NCBI RefSeq assembly: GCF_000413315.1
Contig: NZ_KE340297.1
Span: 2,116,581-2,180,580 of the forward strand
Length of the DNA: 64,000 nucleotides
Origin: Propionibacterium sp. oral taxon 192 str. F0372
Lineage (GTDB): Bacteria; Actinomycetota; Actinomycetes; Propionibacteriales; Propionibacteriaceae
Direction of reading: 5' to 3'
This document shows positions 16,101-26,265 of the stretch, piece by piece. The translations under genes were made by a program, and so were the position numbers. The notes under the pieces were generated by a model, which was given only the letters and a program-made list of their open reading frames with translations, searched no databases and was not told the origin of the DNA. The first letter of the stretch is position 1, and the number at the start of each line of letters is the position of its first letter.

Positions 16101-17036
16101 TCAATGTGTCCGGTGCCCGATCGCACGCACCGACGAACTGCGGGTGCCCAGCCAGGACAGAGCCGACCCCAGGGCCACGAAGCCCACTGCCCACCAGAAG
16201 GAACCGGGTAGATCGGCGCGCAATACCACCGCCGAGAACATCGCAGACAGCACTGGGGTTGCATAGGAACCGACCGCCAGCGCGGTGACGTTGCCATGCA
16301 GGATACCGATGTTCCAGCAGGCATAGCCGCTGGCCATAACCGACCCTGCGGCGATGAGCACCAAGATCTGCCCTGCGGTGACGGTCACCTGCTGGTGGAT
16401 ACCATGCACCAGATGGATACCCCAGTAGCTGAGGGCCACACCCGTGAAGAACAGAGTGATCCCGTCATGGCCGGCCGCCATGCGCGGAGTGTGGACGCTG
16501 TATATGCCCCAGACGACGGCCCCGGTGAAGGCGAGCAGATAGGGGACCGGATTATCTGAGACATGGCTCGCCACAGCCCCGGGATCAAGAATCTTCCCGC
16601 CGCTCACCGCCCAGGTGACTCCGATCGTCGCGATGAGCACTCCAGGCACCACCAGCCAGTTCGCGTCTCGGCCACGGTTCGCATGCAGCGAAAACAACAC
16701 CACCGAGGTTGGCCACAAATAGTTGACCACCGACACCTCGATGGCCTGGGTGGCGTCGCTGGCCAGGCCAACAGCCAAGGTCAGACAGATCTCATAGGAG
16801 ATGAACAGCAACCCACCGATGAGCAGGTAACGCACCGGGAACCGGCGTAACCCGCGGGGGCGGCGGATGATCCACAGACCTGCCGCCGCGATGGTGTAAA
16901 TCAATGCTGCGGCCTGGGTCGGACCGAAAGCTTCCGTCGTCGAGCGGACCAAGGCCACCATTGAGGACCACAGGATGATGGCGACCATCCCGACCAGGGT
17001 CGCATTGCGAATGGAAAAACTCACGAGTCGCATCAT
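16101..17036 (-). CDS. YddG-like EamA/DMT family transporter
   Basis: A drug/metabolite transporter superfamily exporter of ~311 aa with about ten membrane segments in two EamA repeats. The stretch IILWSSMVALVRSTTEAFGPTQAA near the N-terminus is characteristic of YddG, the aromatic amino acid and metabolite exporter. SVVNYLWPTSVVLFS and MASGYACWNIGILHGNVTALA belong to the same family. The frame is open to 17177, but the hydrophobic protein starts at MMRLVSFSIRNATLVG, so I take ATG 17036 (17033 is equally possible). It diverges from dnaE with ~106 bases between. The substrate is not determined from sequence alone. Confidence 0.85.
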   Translation of the reverse strand: MMRLVSFSIRNATLVGMVAIILWSSMVALVRSTTEAFGPTQAAALIYTIAAAGLWIIRRPRGLRRFPVRYLLIGGLLFISYEICLTLAVGLASDATQAIEVSVVNYLWPTSVVLFSLHANRGRDANWLVVPGVLIATIGVTWAVSGGKILDPGAVASHVSDNPVPYLLAFTGAVVWGIYSVHTPRMAAGHDGITLFFTGVALSYWGIHLVHGIHQQVTVTAGQILVLIAAGSVMASGYACWNIGILHGNVTALAVGSYATPVLSAMFSAVVLRADLPGSFWWAVGFVALGSALSWLGTRSSSVRAIGHRTH

Positions 17037-17142
17037 GTCACCGGCCGGGAACCATCGGCGAACCGGTGACCGCGGTGCGCACACCGCGGATGCCAGGGCG
17101 GGAGGGTAGTGTGATGCGGGCAGTTGACGGAAGGCGGAGGCA

Positions 17143-20100
17143 ATGGGCAAGGGGTTCGTGCATCTGCACAACCACACCGACTACTCGATGCTCGACGGGG
17201 CCGCACGGGTTGACGACCTCGTTCAGGCGGCGAAGAAGATGGGAATGCCTGCTTTGGGCATCACCGATCACGGCAACATGTTCGGTGCCTACGACTTCTA
17301 CACCTCGGCGATGAAGCACGAGGTCAAGCCGATCATCGGGCTCGAGGCCTATCTCACCCCAGGCACCCCGCGCTGGGAACGCAAGCGGGTGCGCTTTGGA
17401 GACGGTACCGGCGACGATGTCGCAGCCAAGGGCGCCTACACCCACATGACCATCTGGTCGGAAACCCGCGAGGGCATGCACCAACTGTTCAAATTGGCCT
17501 CCCGCTCCTCCTTGGAAGGCCACTTCTACAAGCCCCGGGCCGATCGCGAACTGCTCGAGGAATACCACGAGGGGCTCATCGCCACCACCGGATGCCCTTC
17601 GGGGGAAGTACAGACCTATCTGCGGCTCGGCATGTTCGACAAGGCCGTCGAATCGGCGGCGGAGTTCCAGTCGATCTTCGGCAAGCAGAACTTTTTCGTC
17701 GAGTTGATGGACCACGGCCTGCGGATTGAGACCGATGTCCGCTCCGACCTGCTGCGACTGGCCAAGAAGCTGGGCGCACCCCTGGTGGCCACCAACGATC
17801 TGCATTACGTCCACGCAGAGGACGCCCGTGCCCAGGACATCCTGCTGTGCGTGTCCTCCGGGTCCCGGTTTTCGGATGCGAACCGATTCAAATTTGACGG
17901 CACCGGCTACTACCTCAAGTCCCCGGAGGAGATGCGTACCCTCTTCTCCAACTACGAGGAGGCCTGCGACAACACCCTGATGATCGCGGAACGGTGCGAG
18001 ACCACCTTCGAGCCTGGGAATGGTACCTTCATGCCGATCTTCCCGGTTCCCGAAGGACACACCGAGGAATCCTGGTTCCGCCACGAGGCCGAGGAGGGCC
18101 TGATCCGTCGTTTTGGCAGTCCGCTGCCGCGAGAGGTGCGCGAACGTGCCGATTTCGAGATGGACATCATCTTGGGTAAGGGCTACCCGGGGTATTTCCT
18201 CATCGTCTCGGACTACATCATGTGGGCCAAACGTAACGGTATCCGGGTGGGGCCGGGCCGCGGCTCGGGTGCGGGCTCGATCATTGCCTACGCGATGGGC
18301 ATTACCGATCTTGATCCGCTGCCTTACGGGCTGCTGTTCGAGCGATTCCTGAATCCGGAACGCCCATCTCTGCCCGACTTCGACGTCGATTTCGACGAAT
18401 CTCGTCGCGGCGAAGTTCTCGACTACGTCACCGAGCGCTACGGCAAGGACCACGTCGCCCAGATCGTTACCTTCGGCACTATCAAGGCCAAGCAGGCGGT
18501 GAAGGACTCTGCCCGGGTACTCGACAAGCCCTTCGCGGTCGGCGAGAAGATCACCAAGGCGATGCCCCCGGCCATCATGGGCAAAGACGTGCCGCTCTCC
18601 CAGCTGTTCAATCCGGACCACGCACGCTACGACGAGGGCAAGGAATTCCGGGAGCTGTACGAGGCCGACTCTGAGGTGGCCCAGGTGGTCGACACCGCCA
18701 AGGGCATCGAGGGCCTGAAGCGGCAGTGGGGCGTGCATGCCTGCGGGGTCATCGTCTCGAAGGTGCCGCTCACCGATGTCATCCCGATCATGAAAAGGGA
18801 ACAGGACGGGGCGATCATCACCCAGTTCGAATACCCGAAGGCCGAGGCTCTCGGCCTGGTCAAGATGGACTTCCTGGGGCTGCGCAATCTCACCGTCATC
18901 GACGATGCGTTGAAGAACATCAAACGCAATACCGGCGTCGACGTGGACATCGATGCCATCCCCCTGGATGATCCGGCTACCTTCCAGTTGATGCAGCGGG
19001 GTGACACTCTGGGAGTTTTCCAGCTTGACGGCGGGCCGATGCGGGCCCTGTTGCGCTCCATGCAACCAGATAAATTCGAAGATATTTCTGCGGTCTCGGC
19101 TCTCTACCGCCCCGGACCGATGGGTGCTGATTCCCACAACAAATACGCCCGCCGCAAGACCGGGAGGGAGAAGATTGAACCGATCCATCCCGAATTGGCC
19201 GAGCCGCTGGCTGACATCCTCGACGAGACTTACGGCCTAATCGTCTACCAGGAACAGGTCATGACGATCGCCCAGAAGCTGGCCGGGTATACCCTGGGCG
19301 CAGCAGATCTGCTGCGCCGGGTGATGGGCAAGAAGAAAAAGAAGGAACTCGATGCCCAATACGAGGTCTTCCGCGACGGAATGCTCAGGCGAGGCTACTC
19401 TCAAGAGGCCTTCCAGACAGTGTGGGACATCCTGGTTCCCTTCTCCGACTACGCCTTCAACAAATCCCATTCGGCCGCTTATGGACTGGTCAGCTACCAG
19501 ACCGCATGGCTGAAGGCCAATCATCCGGTTGAGTACATGGCGGCCTTGCTCCAATCGGTACGCAACGAGAAGGACAAGTCTGCGGTCTACCTGTCCGAGT
19601 GTCGTCGCATGGGAATCCGGGTACTCGCTCCCGACGTCAATGAGTCTTTGGCCAAGTACTCCGCCGTCGGCGACGCTATCCGTTTCGGGCTGGGGGCTGT
19701 GCGCAACGTCGGGGAGAACATCGTGGAGGCCCTGATTGCCGCACGTGAGGAGCATGGGCACTTCAGCGACTTCCATGACTTCTTGGCGAATGTGCCGCTG
19801 GTGGTCTGCAACAAGCGAGTCATCGAATCGCTGGTGAAGGCCGGGGCCTTCGACTCCATGGGCCACCCGCGTCGTGGCCTGGTGGAGATCCACGAGAACG
19901 CTATCGACCAGGTCGTCGAGGTCAAACGCAATGCCGAGCATGGGCAAGATTCGCTGCTCGGCGGATTCGGGGCCGATCCCGAATCAGCTCAGACTACCGC
20001 CGAGGCGCTTCCCACACTCGATGAATGGGATAAACACACTCGGCTGGGTTTTGAGCGCGAGATGCTGGGACTCTACGTCTCCGATCACCCGCTGAACGGA

Positions 20101-20664
20101 TTGGAACATGTGCTGTCTGCCGAACGCACCACGACCATTGCCGGGTTGCTGGAGCGGGGGGAGAGTTCCAACGGGTCCACCCAACAGCTGTGCGGGTTGA
20201 TCACCCAAGTGAACCGGCGGGCAACAAAGAAAGGTGATTTCTGGGCCTCGCTGGTGGTGGAGGACCTCGACGCTTCCATCCAAGTCTCCGTTTTTCCGAA
20301 GGTCTACGAGCGGATCTCCACCGAACTCACCCCGGACTCCGTGGTGCGGATCAAGGGGCGGGTCAACGTCCGGGAAGACAGCGTCGAACTTCATGCCGAC
20401 CAAGTGGACGCCCTTGATGTATCAGCCGACCACACCCGGCTGGTGACCATTCAGCTCAAATCGATGCGTTGCACCCCGGTGATCGTCGAGCGTCTCAAGC
20501 AAGTGCTGCAGGCTCATCCCGGGCTCACCATGGTGCACCTCAGATTGCTTGATGAATCACGTGTCACCACCTTCGAATTGGACGAAAAACTGCGGGTCGC
20601 TGTATCCCAGCCCTTCATCGCGGATCTCAAGGCCTTATTGGGGCCGAGCTGCCTGGCGGTCTAG
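17143..20664 (+). CDS. dnaE: DNA polymerase III alpha subunit
   Basis: The replicative polymerase catalytic subunit (1173 aa, the usual DnaE1 length). The PHP domain begins with HLHNHTDYSMLDG (metal-type H9 and H11 kept), which argues for an intact PHP/proofreading site and against the shorter DnaE2/ImuC type. The polymerase active site PDFDVDFD is at residues 411-418 (catalytic D412 and D414), preceded by GPGRGSGAGSIIAYAMGITDLDPLPYGLLFERFLNPERPSLPDFDVDFD shortened here to its key blocks GRGSGAGS and LLFERFLN. An OB-fold follows near residue 1010. A GGAGG site lies just before ATG 17143. It stands alone between the divergent exporter and a small membrane protein. Confidence 0.97.
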   Translation: MGKGFVHLHNHTDYSMLDGAARVDDLVQAAKKMGMPALGITDHGNMFGAYDFYTSAMKHEVKPIIGLEAYLTPGTPRWERKRVRFGDGTGDDVAAKGAYTHMTIWSETREGMHQLFKLASRSSLEGHFYKPRADRELLEEYHEGLIATTGCPSGEVQTYLRLGMFDKAVESAAEFQSIFGKQNFFVELMDHGLRIETDVRSDLLRLAKKLGAPLVATNDLHYVHAEDARAQDILLCVSSGSRFSDANRFKFDGTGYYLKSPEEMRTLFSNYEEACDNTLMIAERCETTFEPGNGTFMPIFPVPEGHTEESWFRHEAEEGLIRRFGSPLPREVRERADFEMDIILGKGYPGYFLIVSDYIMWAKRNGIRVGPGRGSGAGSIIAYAMGITDLDPLPYGLLFERFLNPERPSLPDFDVDFDESRRGEVLDYVTERYGKDHVAQIVTFGTIKAKQAVKDSARVLDKPFAVGEKITKAMPPAIMGKDVPLSQLFNPDHARYDEGKEFRELYEADSEVAQVVDTAKGIEGLKRQWGVHACGVIVSKVPLTDVIPIMKREQDGAIITQFEYPKAEALGLVKMDFLGLRNLTVIDDALKNIKRNTGVDVDIDAIPLDDPATFQLMQRGDTLGVFQLDGGPMRALLRSMQPDKFEDISAVSALYRPGPMGADSHNKYARRKTGREKIEPIHPELAEPLADILDETYGLIVYQEQVMTIAQKLAGYTLGAADLLRRVMGKKKKKELDAQYEVFRDGMLRRGYSQEAFQTVWDILVPFSDYAFNKSHSAAYGLVSYQTAWLKANHPVEYMAALLQSVRNEKDKSAVYLSECRRMGIRVLAPDVNESLAKYSAVGDAIRFGLGAVRNVGENIVEALIAAREEHGHFSDFHDFLANVPLVVCNKRVIESLVKAGAFDSMGHPRRGLVEIHENAIDQVVEVKRNAEHGQDSLLGGFGADPESAQTTAEALPTLDEWDKHTRLGFEREMLGLYVSDHPLNGLEHVLSAERTTTIAGLLERGESSNGSTQQLCGLITQVNRRATKKGDFWASLVVEDLDASIQVSVFPKVYERISTELTPDSVVRIKGRVNVREDSVELHADQVDALDVSADHTRLVTIQLKSMRCTPVIVERLKQVLQAHPGLTMVHLRLLDESRVTTFELDEKLRVAVSQPFIADLKALLGPSCLAV

Positions 20665-20674
20665 GCTCGTTGTG

Positions 20675-21262
20675 ATGACCAGACAACCACCATTGCCCAT
20701 CCCACGCACACTGCTGTTCGCCCTCGCGGTGGTGGGCATCGGAGTGCTCGCAGGAATCTTGTGGCATCTGGTCGTCACCTTGCCCACCTTCCTGACCGCC
20801 GACGACTCTTCCTTGCAGATGACCGAGCGGGCCCAAGGGCAGGTTTTCGCCATTGACGCTGTCTACTCATTGATTGGGGTGTTGCTTGGGGCACTACTGG
20901 GGATTCTCGCCTGGAAGCTGTGGAGTGAAGTGGGCTGGCAGAAGGTGCTGATCGGAGCCGTCGGTGCGCTGGCCGCTGCGCTGCTGTGCTGGGCAATAGG
21001 GGTCATTATGGGCCCCGGCGACTTCGCTGCCCGGGCGGTTGCCGCGCAGCCGGGGGACCGGGTACCGGTCGATTTTGCCCTGCGTGCCCGTTCCGCGGTT
21101 CTCACGTGGTGCATCGGCGCCCTCGCTGCGACCACCTGTTACACGCTGTTGTCGCGGGAATTGCTCGGTAGGTGGCTACCGAGGCGTTCCCGGGCGGCCA
21201 AGCCTGGCAAAGGAAGCGCCCAGGATTCTGGCCAGTTCCGTCGGGGACATCTCGATCGATAG
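20675..21262 (+). CDS. Four-pass membrane protein, DUF2567-like
   Basis: A 195 aa integral membrane protein with hydrophobic segments at about 11-33, 61-82, 90-112 and 140-160, and a basic C-terminal tail (RRSRAAKPGKG). It resembles small actinobacterial DUF2567-type proteins of unknown role; the match is by general pattern only. The start ATG 20675 (or the GTG immediately before it) lies 10 bases after dnaE. Its last 87 bases overlap the end of ybaK on the other strand, so the C-terminal tail is encoded antisense to conserved ybaK sequence. The tail may therefore be a late extension. Confidence 0.65.
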   Translation: MTRQPPLPIPRTLLFALAVVGIGVLAGILWHLVVTLPTFLTADDSSLQMTERAQGQVFAIDAVYSLIGVLLGALLGILAWKLWSEVGWQKVLIGAVGALAAALLCWAIGVIMGPGDFAARAVAAQPGDRVPVDFALRARSAVLTWCIGALAATTCYTLLSRELLGRWLPRRSRAAKPGKGSAQDSGQFRRGHLDR

Positions 21263-21670
21263 ACCCCGCCTGCCTCCTGATACCAGGATGGCCGACCACT
21301 GTTGCGCGGAGGTGTCGATGCAGACCGGCATCGGTTTCTTCTGGCCCAGAGGCGATATACCACCCACCACGTAGCCGGTGAGTCGTTGTGCGACCACCGG
21401 GTCGATCATGGCCGCCTTCTTCGCACCGGTGGCCGAGGCCAAGGCCTTCAGATCCAGCTGCCCGGACACCGGCACCACCGCGCAGGCCGTCGCGGATGTC
21501 GCGCCGACCAATTCGGCGATCAGGGTTTTGAAGATGCGTTCTGCGGCGATGCCGAGCGTCGCCGCAGTCTCCTCCCCGAAATGCCGGTTCGAGGGATCGT
21601 GCTCATAGATGTGCACCCGGTAGGGCACCTTCGCCTTATCGAGCACTCTCAGGGCTGGTGTTCCGGCCAT
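21176..21670 (-). CDS. ybaK: YbaK/EbsC-family Cys-tRNA(Pro) deacylase
   Basis: A 164 aa trans-editing enzyme that hydrolyses Cys-tRNA(Pro), and possibly other misacylated tRNAs. Typical YbaK pieces are present: TPALRVLDKAKVPYRVHIYEHDP, AERIFKTLIAEL (with the catalytic-type lysine), VVPVSGQLDLKALA, KAAMIDPVVAQRLTGYVVGGISPLGQKK and LVSGGRRGLSIEMSP. The ATG is preceded by AGAGGAGCCCAG, a good ribosome-binding site. It overlaps the convergent membrane-protein gene by 87 bases at its 3' end. Confidence 0.94.
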   Translation of the reverse strand: MAGTPALRVLDKAKVPYRVHIYEHDPSNRHFGEETAATLGIAAERIFKTLIAELVGATSATACAVVPVSGQLDLKALASATGAKKAAMIDPVVAQRLTGYVVGGISPLGQKKPMPVCIDTSAQQWSAILVSGGRRGLSIEMSPTELARILGASFARLGRPGTPR

Positions 21671-21799
21671 CTGGGCTCCTCTTGTTCACCTGGGCCAACG
21701 GTAGCCCGGTTGTTGTGCCGGATGCACAGCATCGACGGTCTGATTCTGGTTTCCTGACCGATGACTGGTCATGGGTCCCCGTCACGAGTACTTCCCGCC

Positions 21800-21805
21800 T
21801 AGACT
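21800..21805 (+). promoter_or_regulatory. Likely -10 box of a leaderless hisD transcript
   Basis: TAGACT lies 6 bases before GTG 21812, the spacing at which transcription would begin at or next to the start codon. No Shine-Dalgarno sequence precedes hisD. No clear -35 box is visible. Confidence 0.4.
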
Positions 21806-21811
21806 CCAGAT

Positions 21812-23122
21812 GTGTTGCGCGAAATCGACCTGACAACCGACCGGCCATCCGACCTGACTTCCGTGCTTCCGCGCGGAACGTTTGACGTGGACCACGCGGT
21901 CGAGGTGGTGGCTTGCGTGTGCGATGCCGTCCGCGACGAGGGGATTGCTGCCCTGGAACGCTTCTCCGAACAGTTCGACGGGGTGGTGCCTGAGCACTTC
22001 AGGGTGCCTAGACAAGCAATGGCCGATGCATTGGCCAGCTTGGACCCGACCGTTCAGGCCGCCCTTGAGGTGGCCATTGAGCGGCGACGTCGCGTCGCCG
22101 AGACCGTTGAGGTGGAGCAGGCTTGGCGTCTTGTGGAGTTGGCCCCTGGTGCGACGGTTGGCAATTCGATCATTCCGGTCAGCCGGGTTGGACTCTACGT
22201 GCCCGGTGGTCTGGCCCCGCTGGCCTCCTCGGTCATCATGAACGTCATCCCTGCCCAGGTCGCCGGCGTCGATTCCTTGGCCGTGGCCACCCCACCCCAG
22301 GCCGAATCAGGTGGCCTGCCCCACCCGGTCATCCTGGCGGTCTGCGAACTGCTGGGTGTCAAGGAGGTATTTGCAGTGGGTGGCGCTCAAGCGGTAGCCA
22401 TGTTCGCCCACGGTATTCCCGGGCTGTGTCCCCGGGTGGATCTGGTGACCGGCCCCGGCAACATCTACGTCGTTGCCGCCAAGCGCTACCTCAGGGGCGT
22501 TGTCGGCATTGATTCGGAGGCAGGTCCCACAGAGATCGCCATCCTCGCGGACGACACGGCCGATCCCGCTTTCATCGCAGCCGACCTCATCTCCCAAGCC
22601 GAACATGACCCGATGGCCGGTTCCGTACTGATCACCACCTCTGCGCAGCTTGCTGCCGATGTCCGGGCTCAGGTAACCGAGCAACTTCCGGCGCTGGCCA
22701 CCGCCGATCGGCTGCGCATCTCGCTGGGCGGGGAGCAGTCGGCGATCGTGCTGGTACCCGACCTGGAGACCGGAATCGAGGTTGCCAACGCCTACGCGGC
22801 CGAACACCTAGAGATCCACACCGCCGATGCCCTCGGGGTAGCCAGACGCATCCGCAATGCGGGAGCTATCTTCGTCGGGCCGTATTCCCCAGTACCGCTG
22901 GGGGATTACTCGGCCGGTTCCACTCACGTACTGCCCACCTCCGGTGCGGCCCGGTATTCCTCGGGGCTGACCGTTCGTTCCTTCATGAAATCGGTCCACA
23001 TCATCCAGTACGATGCTCAGGGCCTTGCCGAGATCGGTGACCGGGTGATGGCCTTTGCCGATGCCGAGAATCTGCCTGGTCACGCCAACGCCATCCGGGT
23101 CCGTCTCAAGGAGAACCGATGA
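21812..23122 (+). CDS. hisD: Histidinol dehydrogenase
   Basis: HisD (436 aa) carries out the last two oxidations of histidine synthesis. The family signature around [32 protein letters not shown] contains the catalytic glutamate and histidine (the central AEHDP block). NAD and substrate regions [27 protein letters not shown] and [11 protein letters not shown] are normal. It starts at GTG 21812 (TTG 21815 is possible) without a Shine-Dalgarno site but with TAGACT just upstream, which suggests leaderless translation. It is the first gene of a tightly overlapping hisD-hisC-hisB-hisH run followed by priA. Confidence 0.97.
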   Translation: MLREIDLTTDRPSDLTSVLPRGTFDVDHAVEVVACVCDAVRDEGIAALERFSEQFDGVVPEHFRVPRQAMADALASLDPTVQAALEVAIERRRRVAETVEVEQAWRLVELAPGATVGNSIIPVSRVGLYVPGGLAPLASSVIMNVIPAQVAGVDSLAVATPPQAESGGLPHPVILAVCELLGVKEVFAVGGAQAVAMFAHGIPGLCPRVDLVTGPGNIYVVAAKRYLRGVVGIDSEAGPTEIAILADDTADPAFIAADLISQAEHDPMAGSVLITTSAQLAADVRAQVTEQLPALATADRLRISLGGEQSAIVLVPDLETGIEVANAYAAEHLEIHTADALGVARRIRNAGAIFVGPYSPVPLGDYSAGSTHVLPTSGAARYSSGLTVRSFMKSVHIIQYDAQGLAEIGDRVMAFADAENLPGHANAIRVRLKENR

Positions 23123-24237
23123 TCCCCGGTGCCGATGTGAGTCTTGCCGATCTGCCGCTGCGCCCCGAACTGGTGGGGGAGGAGCCCTATGGTGCCCCCC
23201 AACTGGATGTCGCGGTGGCGTTGAATGTCAACGAGAACCCCTACCCTCCCTCGGCGAGGGTGAAGGCCGACATTGTCAAGGCGATCAACCAAGCGGGTGA
23301 CGAACTTAATCGCTACCCGGATCGGGAAGCCTGGCAATTGCGCCAAGACCTGGCCCGCTACTTGGGGTTCAACCTGGCAGCGGAGAACATCTGGGTAGCC
23401 AACGGCTCAAACGAGGTGATGATCCACCTGTTGCAGGCCTTCGGTGGCCCGGGCCGGAAACTACTGTGCTTTCCTCCGACCTATTCGATGTATCCCGAAT
23501 ACGCCCGTAACACCCACACCGGTTACGTCACCGCACCCCGCAGGCCCGACTACGGCTTGGACGTGGAGACGATCTGTGCCGCGATTGAGGAACACGATCC
23601 CGATGTGGTGCTGATCTGCACCCCGAACAACCCGACCGGCACCAGCACCCCAGTATCGGTGATCGCCGAGACGCTGGAGCGCACCCGGGCAATCGTCGTC
23701 GTCGACGAGGCATACCAAGAGTTCACTGAGGTGCCGGAGGATTCCGCCCTGGCCCTGCTGCCGCGCAATCCCCGGCTGGTGGTGTCGCGGACGATGTCCA
23801 AGGCCTTCGCGCTGGCCGGTGCCCGGGTTGGTTATCTGGCTGCAGCCCCGGCTGTCGTTGATGCCTGCCGCATCGTGCGGTTGCCCTACCACCTGTCGGC
23901 CCAGACCCAGGCGATCGCCAGGATTGCCCTGGCGCATGCCCCCGAGATGCTCGCCCGGGTCGAGGAACTGCGTGAGCAGAACCAGGCAATCCAATCCTGG
24001 CTACGTTCCAAGGGTCTCGATGTGGTCCCGTCACAGTCGAATTTCACTCTCTTCGGCACCTTCGAGAACCGGCACGGGATCTGGCAAGGTCTCCTGGACC
24101 GGGGAGTGCTCATCCGCGAGACGGGCCCTCAGGGCTTCCTGCGGGTCTCGGCAGGCACCCCACAACAGATGGACAGTTTTCGCCAGGCACTCACCGAAGT
24201 GCTGATCCAGAACCGAGAGAACGGAGAATCCCGGTGA
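23119..24237 (+). CDS. hisC: Histidinol-phosphate aminotransferase
   Basis: HisC (372 aa), a PLP fold-type I transaminase for histidinol phosphate. Conserved features are [13 protein letters not shown] near the N-terminus, [14 protein letters not shown], the CTPNNPTGT loop, the VVDEAYQEF aspartate motif and the PLP lysine in [20 protein letters not shown], with [14 protein letters not shown] near the end. ATG 23119 overlaps the hisD stop, and its own stop overlaps the GTG of hisB, so translation is coupled. Confidence 0.96.
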   Translation: MIPGADVSLADLPLRPELVGEEPYGAPQLDVAVALNVNENPYPPSARVKADIVKAINQAGDELNRYPDREAWQLRQDLARYLGFNLAAENIWVANGSNEVMIHLLQAFGGPGRKLLCFPPTYSMYPEYARNTHTGYVTAPRRPDYGLDVETICAAIEEHDPDVVLICTPNNPTGTSTPVSVIAETLERTRAIVVVDEAYQEFTEVPEDSALALLPRNPRLVVSRTMSKAFALAGARVGYLAAAPAVVDACRIVRLPYHLSAQTQAIARIALAHAPEMLARVEELREQNQAIQSWLRSKGLDVVPSQSNFTLFGTFENRHGIWQGLLDRGVLIRETGPQGFLRVSAGTPQQMDSFRQALTEVLIQNRENGESR

Positions 24238-24842
24238 CCCGCACTGCACACATCCACCGCACGACTTCCGAATCCGATGTCGAGGTGCGCATCGACATTG
24301 ATGGAACCGGGGCGTCCACGATCTCCACCGGCATTGGCTTCTATGACCACATGCTCACTGCGCTGGCCAAGCATTCTCTGATTGATCTTGGAATCACCAC
24401 CACCGGCGACGTACACGTCGACGGTCACCATTCGATCGAGGACACTGCCATCGCATTAGGGCAGGCCATCGCCCAAGCGCTGGGCGACAAGCGAGGTATC
24501 CGCCGCTTCGGCGATGCCACGATTCCTCTCGACGAGGCCTTGGCCCGCTGCGTGGTCGATCTCGCTGGGCGCCCCTATGCAGTGGTCAGCGGGGAACCAG
24601 CGGGAATGGAGTATGCCCGCATTGGTGGGCTCGAACCGCTTTATGCGGCCTCCATGACTGCCCACGTGCTGGAATCTCTGGCCTTCAACGCTGGGATATG
24701 CCTGCATATGACGGTTCTCGCCGGGCGCGAACCTCACCACATCGTCGAGGCCCAATTCAAGGCCCTTGCGCGTGCCTTGCGGGCCGCCGTCGAGTTTGAT
24801 CCTCGGGTTGAGGGCATTCCTTCCACTAAGGGAGCTCTGTGA
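24234..24842 (+). CDS. hisB: Imidazoleglycerol-phosphate dehydratase
   Basis: A monofunctional HisB (202 aa) with no fused phosphatase domain, as usual in Actinobacteria. The manganese-binding signatures [17 protein letters not shown] and [16 protein letters not shown] are present in the first half. The second pair, [19 protein letters not shown] and [19 protein letters not shown], is in the second half. GTG 24234 overlaps the end of hisC, and its stop overlaps hisH. A separate histidinol-phosphatase would be needed and is not in the window. Confidence 0.98.
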   Translation: MTRTAHIHRTTSESDVEVRIDIDGTGASTISTGIGFYDHMLTALAKHSLIDLGITTTGDVHVDGHHSIEDTAIALGQAIAQALGDKRGIRRFGDATIPLDEALARCVVDLAGRPYAVVSGEPAGMEYARIGGLEPLYAASMTAHVLESLAFNAGICLHMTVLAGREPHHIVEAQFKALARALRAAVEFDPRVEGIPSTKGAL

Positions 24843-25483
24843 ACCAGCGATCCTCTCGGCCGGTCATCGGCCTGCTCGACTACGGTTCGGGCAATTTGCA
24901 CTCAGTTGCCCGAGCCCTGACTGTCAACGGCGCCGAGGTAGTATTGGGCGCCGGTCTCACCGATTTCGCCGACGCGGCTGGACTCGTGGTTCCGGGGGTG
25001 GGGGCCTTCGCGGCATGTATGGGCCAGCTGGAGGCCATTGGCGCCGGCGAGCTGCTGGAGAACTGGATCGACTCGGGACGGCGGCTTCTGGGCATCTGCG
25101 TGGGCCACCAGGTGCTCTTTGCGGCCGGGGTGGAGCATGGCTTCAGGCGTGCTGGCTTCGGTGTTTTTCCCGGGGTGGTCGAATCGCTGGATGCGCGGCG
25201 GCTCCCCCACATGGGCTGGAATACGGTACAGGTTCCCGAGGGCTTCGGTCTGCTGGAAAATGATCAGCGGTACTACTTCGTGCACTCCTACGCGGTGCAT
25301 GAGGCGACTGCGCAGGAAGGCCCCTCGGTTCCCGAGGATGCTCTGGTTGCTTGGACAGTCCATGAACAGGACCGGTTCGTGGCCGCAGTGCGTTGGCGCA
25401 ATGTGACCACAACTCAGTTCCATCCCGAGAAATCAGGCAATGCCGGGGCACGATTCCTGTGCCGGTGGATCGAGGGCGAGTAG
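24839..25483 (+). CDS. hisH: Imidazole glycerol phosphate synthase, glutaminase subunit
   Basis: HisH (214 aa) provides ammonia to HisF. The catalytic triad is visible: C87 in [10 protein letters not shown], and the His/Glu pair in [10 protein letters not shown] near the C-terminus. [16 protein letters not shown] at the N-terminus and MGWNTVQVP are also typical. It starts at GTG 24839, overlapping hisB. Its obligate partner hisF is not adjacent and is not found anywhere in the window, which is unusual because the usual order is hisH-priA-hisF. Confidence 0.97.
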   Translation: MNQRSSRPVIGLLDYGSGNLHSVARALTVNGAEVVLGAGLTDFADAAGLVVPGVGAFAACMGQLEAIGAGELLENWIDSGRRLLGICVGHQVLFAAGVEHGFRRAGFGVFPGVVESLDARRLPHMGWNTVQVPEGFGLLENDQRYYFVHSYAVHEATAQEGPSVPEDALVAWTVHEQDRFVAAVRWRNVTTTQFHPEKSGNAGARFLCRWIEGE

Positions 25484-25487
25484 GGTC

Positions 25488-26255
25488 ATGGGCGTGTCGA
25501 TGAATACTGCAATCGCAGACCGGCTGGTGCTTCTGCCGGCAGTTGATGTCCAAGACGGTAAGGCCGTCCAACTGGTCCAGGGCGTTGTCGGTTCCCAGCG
25601 GGAGTTCGGGGATCCGCTGGAGGCCGCCCTGCGCTGGCAAGAACAAGGAGCACAATGGCTTCATCTGGTGGATCTCGACGCAGCATTCGGGCGTGGCTCC
25701 AATGCCGGGATCCTTGCAGAGGTGATTGATCGGGTGGATATGGATGTCGAGTTGTCCGGCGGCATTCGCGACGCCGTTTCTCTGGAACGTGCCTTGGCCA
25801 CCGGTGCCACGCGGGTGAACATCGGTACCGCGGCCCTGGAGAGCCCCGAGTGGTGCGAAGAGATTCTCGCCGAGTACGGGGAACGGGTGGCTATCGGGCT
25901 CGATGTCCGCGACGGTCAGCTTGCTGCCCGTGGCTGGACCATCAGCGGCGGGGATGTTTTCGGGACCGTCGAGCGGATGACCGCTGCGGGATGCACCCGG
26001 TTCGTGGTCACCGATGTCGCATCTGACGGCATGCTGACCGGTCCCAATCTCGAACTGCTCGGTGCGGTCTGTGCTCGAACCGACGCGAAGGTGGTGGCAT
26101 CCGGGGGGATCTCCAGTCTGGAGGATTTGCGGCTGCTGGTGGGGCTCGTCCCGATCGGTGTCGAGGGAGCCATCATTGGAACCGCCCTCTACCTGGGTAA
26201 TTTCACGCTTGCCGAGGCGCTGGAAATCAGCCGCGGTCCCGGTACCGATACTTGA
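25488..26255 (+). CDS. priA: Bifunctional HisA/TrpF isomerase (PriA)
   Basis: A 255 aa beta/alpha barrel isomerase of the actinobacterial PriA type. PriA does both the HisA step (ProFAR isomerisation) and the TrpF step (PRA isomerisation). The first catalytic Asp is D20 in [10 protein letters not shown] and the second is in [45 protein letters not shown] and VELSGGIRD match PriA closely. The start could be ATG 25488 (GGGCGAG upstream) or ATG 25500. The absence of a separate trpF beside trpEC supports dual use. A GNAT gene follows where hisF would be expected. Confidence 0.93.
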   Translation: MGVSMNTAIADRLVLLPAVDVQDGKAVQLVQGVVGSQREFGDPLEAALRWQEQGAQWLHLVDLDAAFGRGSNAGILAEVIDRVDMDVELSGGIRDAVSLERALATGATRVNIGTAALESPEWCEEILAEYGERVAIGLDVRDGQLAARGWTISGGDVFGTVERMTAAGCTRFVVTDVASDGMLTGPNLELLGAVCARTDAKVVASGGISSLEDLRLLVGLVPIGVEGAIIGTALYLGNFTLAEALEISRGPGTDT

Positions 26256-26265
26256 GGAATGACTC

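Noticed and set aside
17038-19188. A 716-codon open frame on the minus strand opposite dnaE
   Set aside because: It mirrors dnaE codon periodicity in high-GC DNA; dnaE has all its motifs on the plus strand, and the product resembles nothing.
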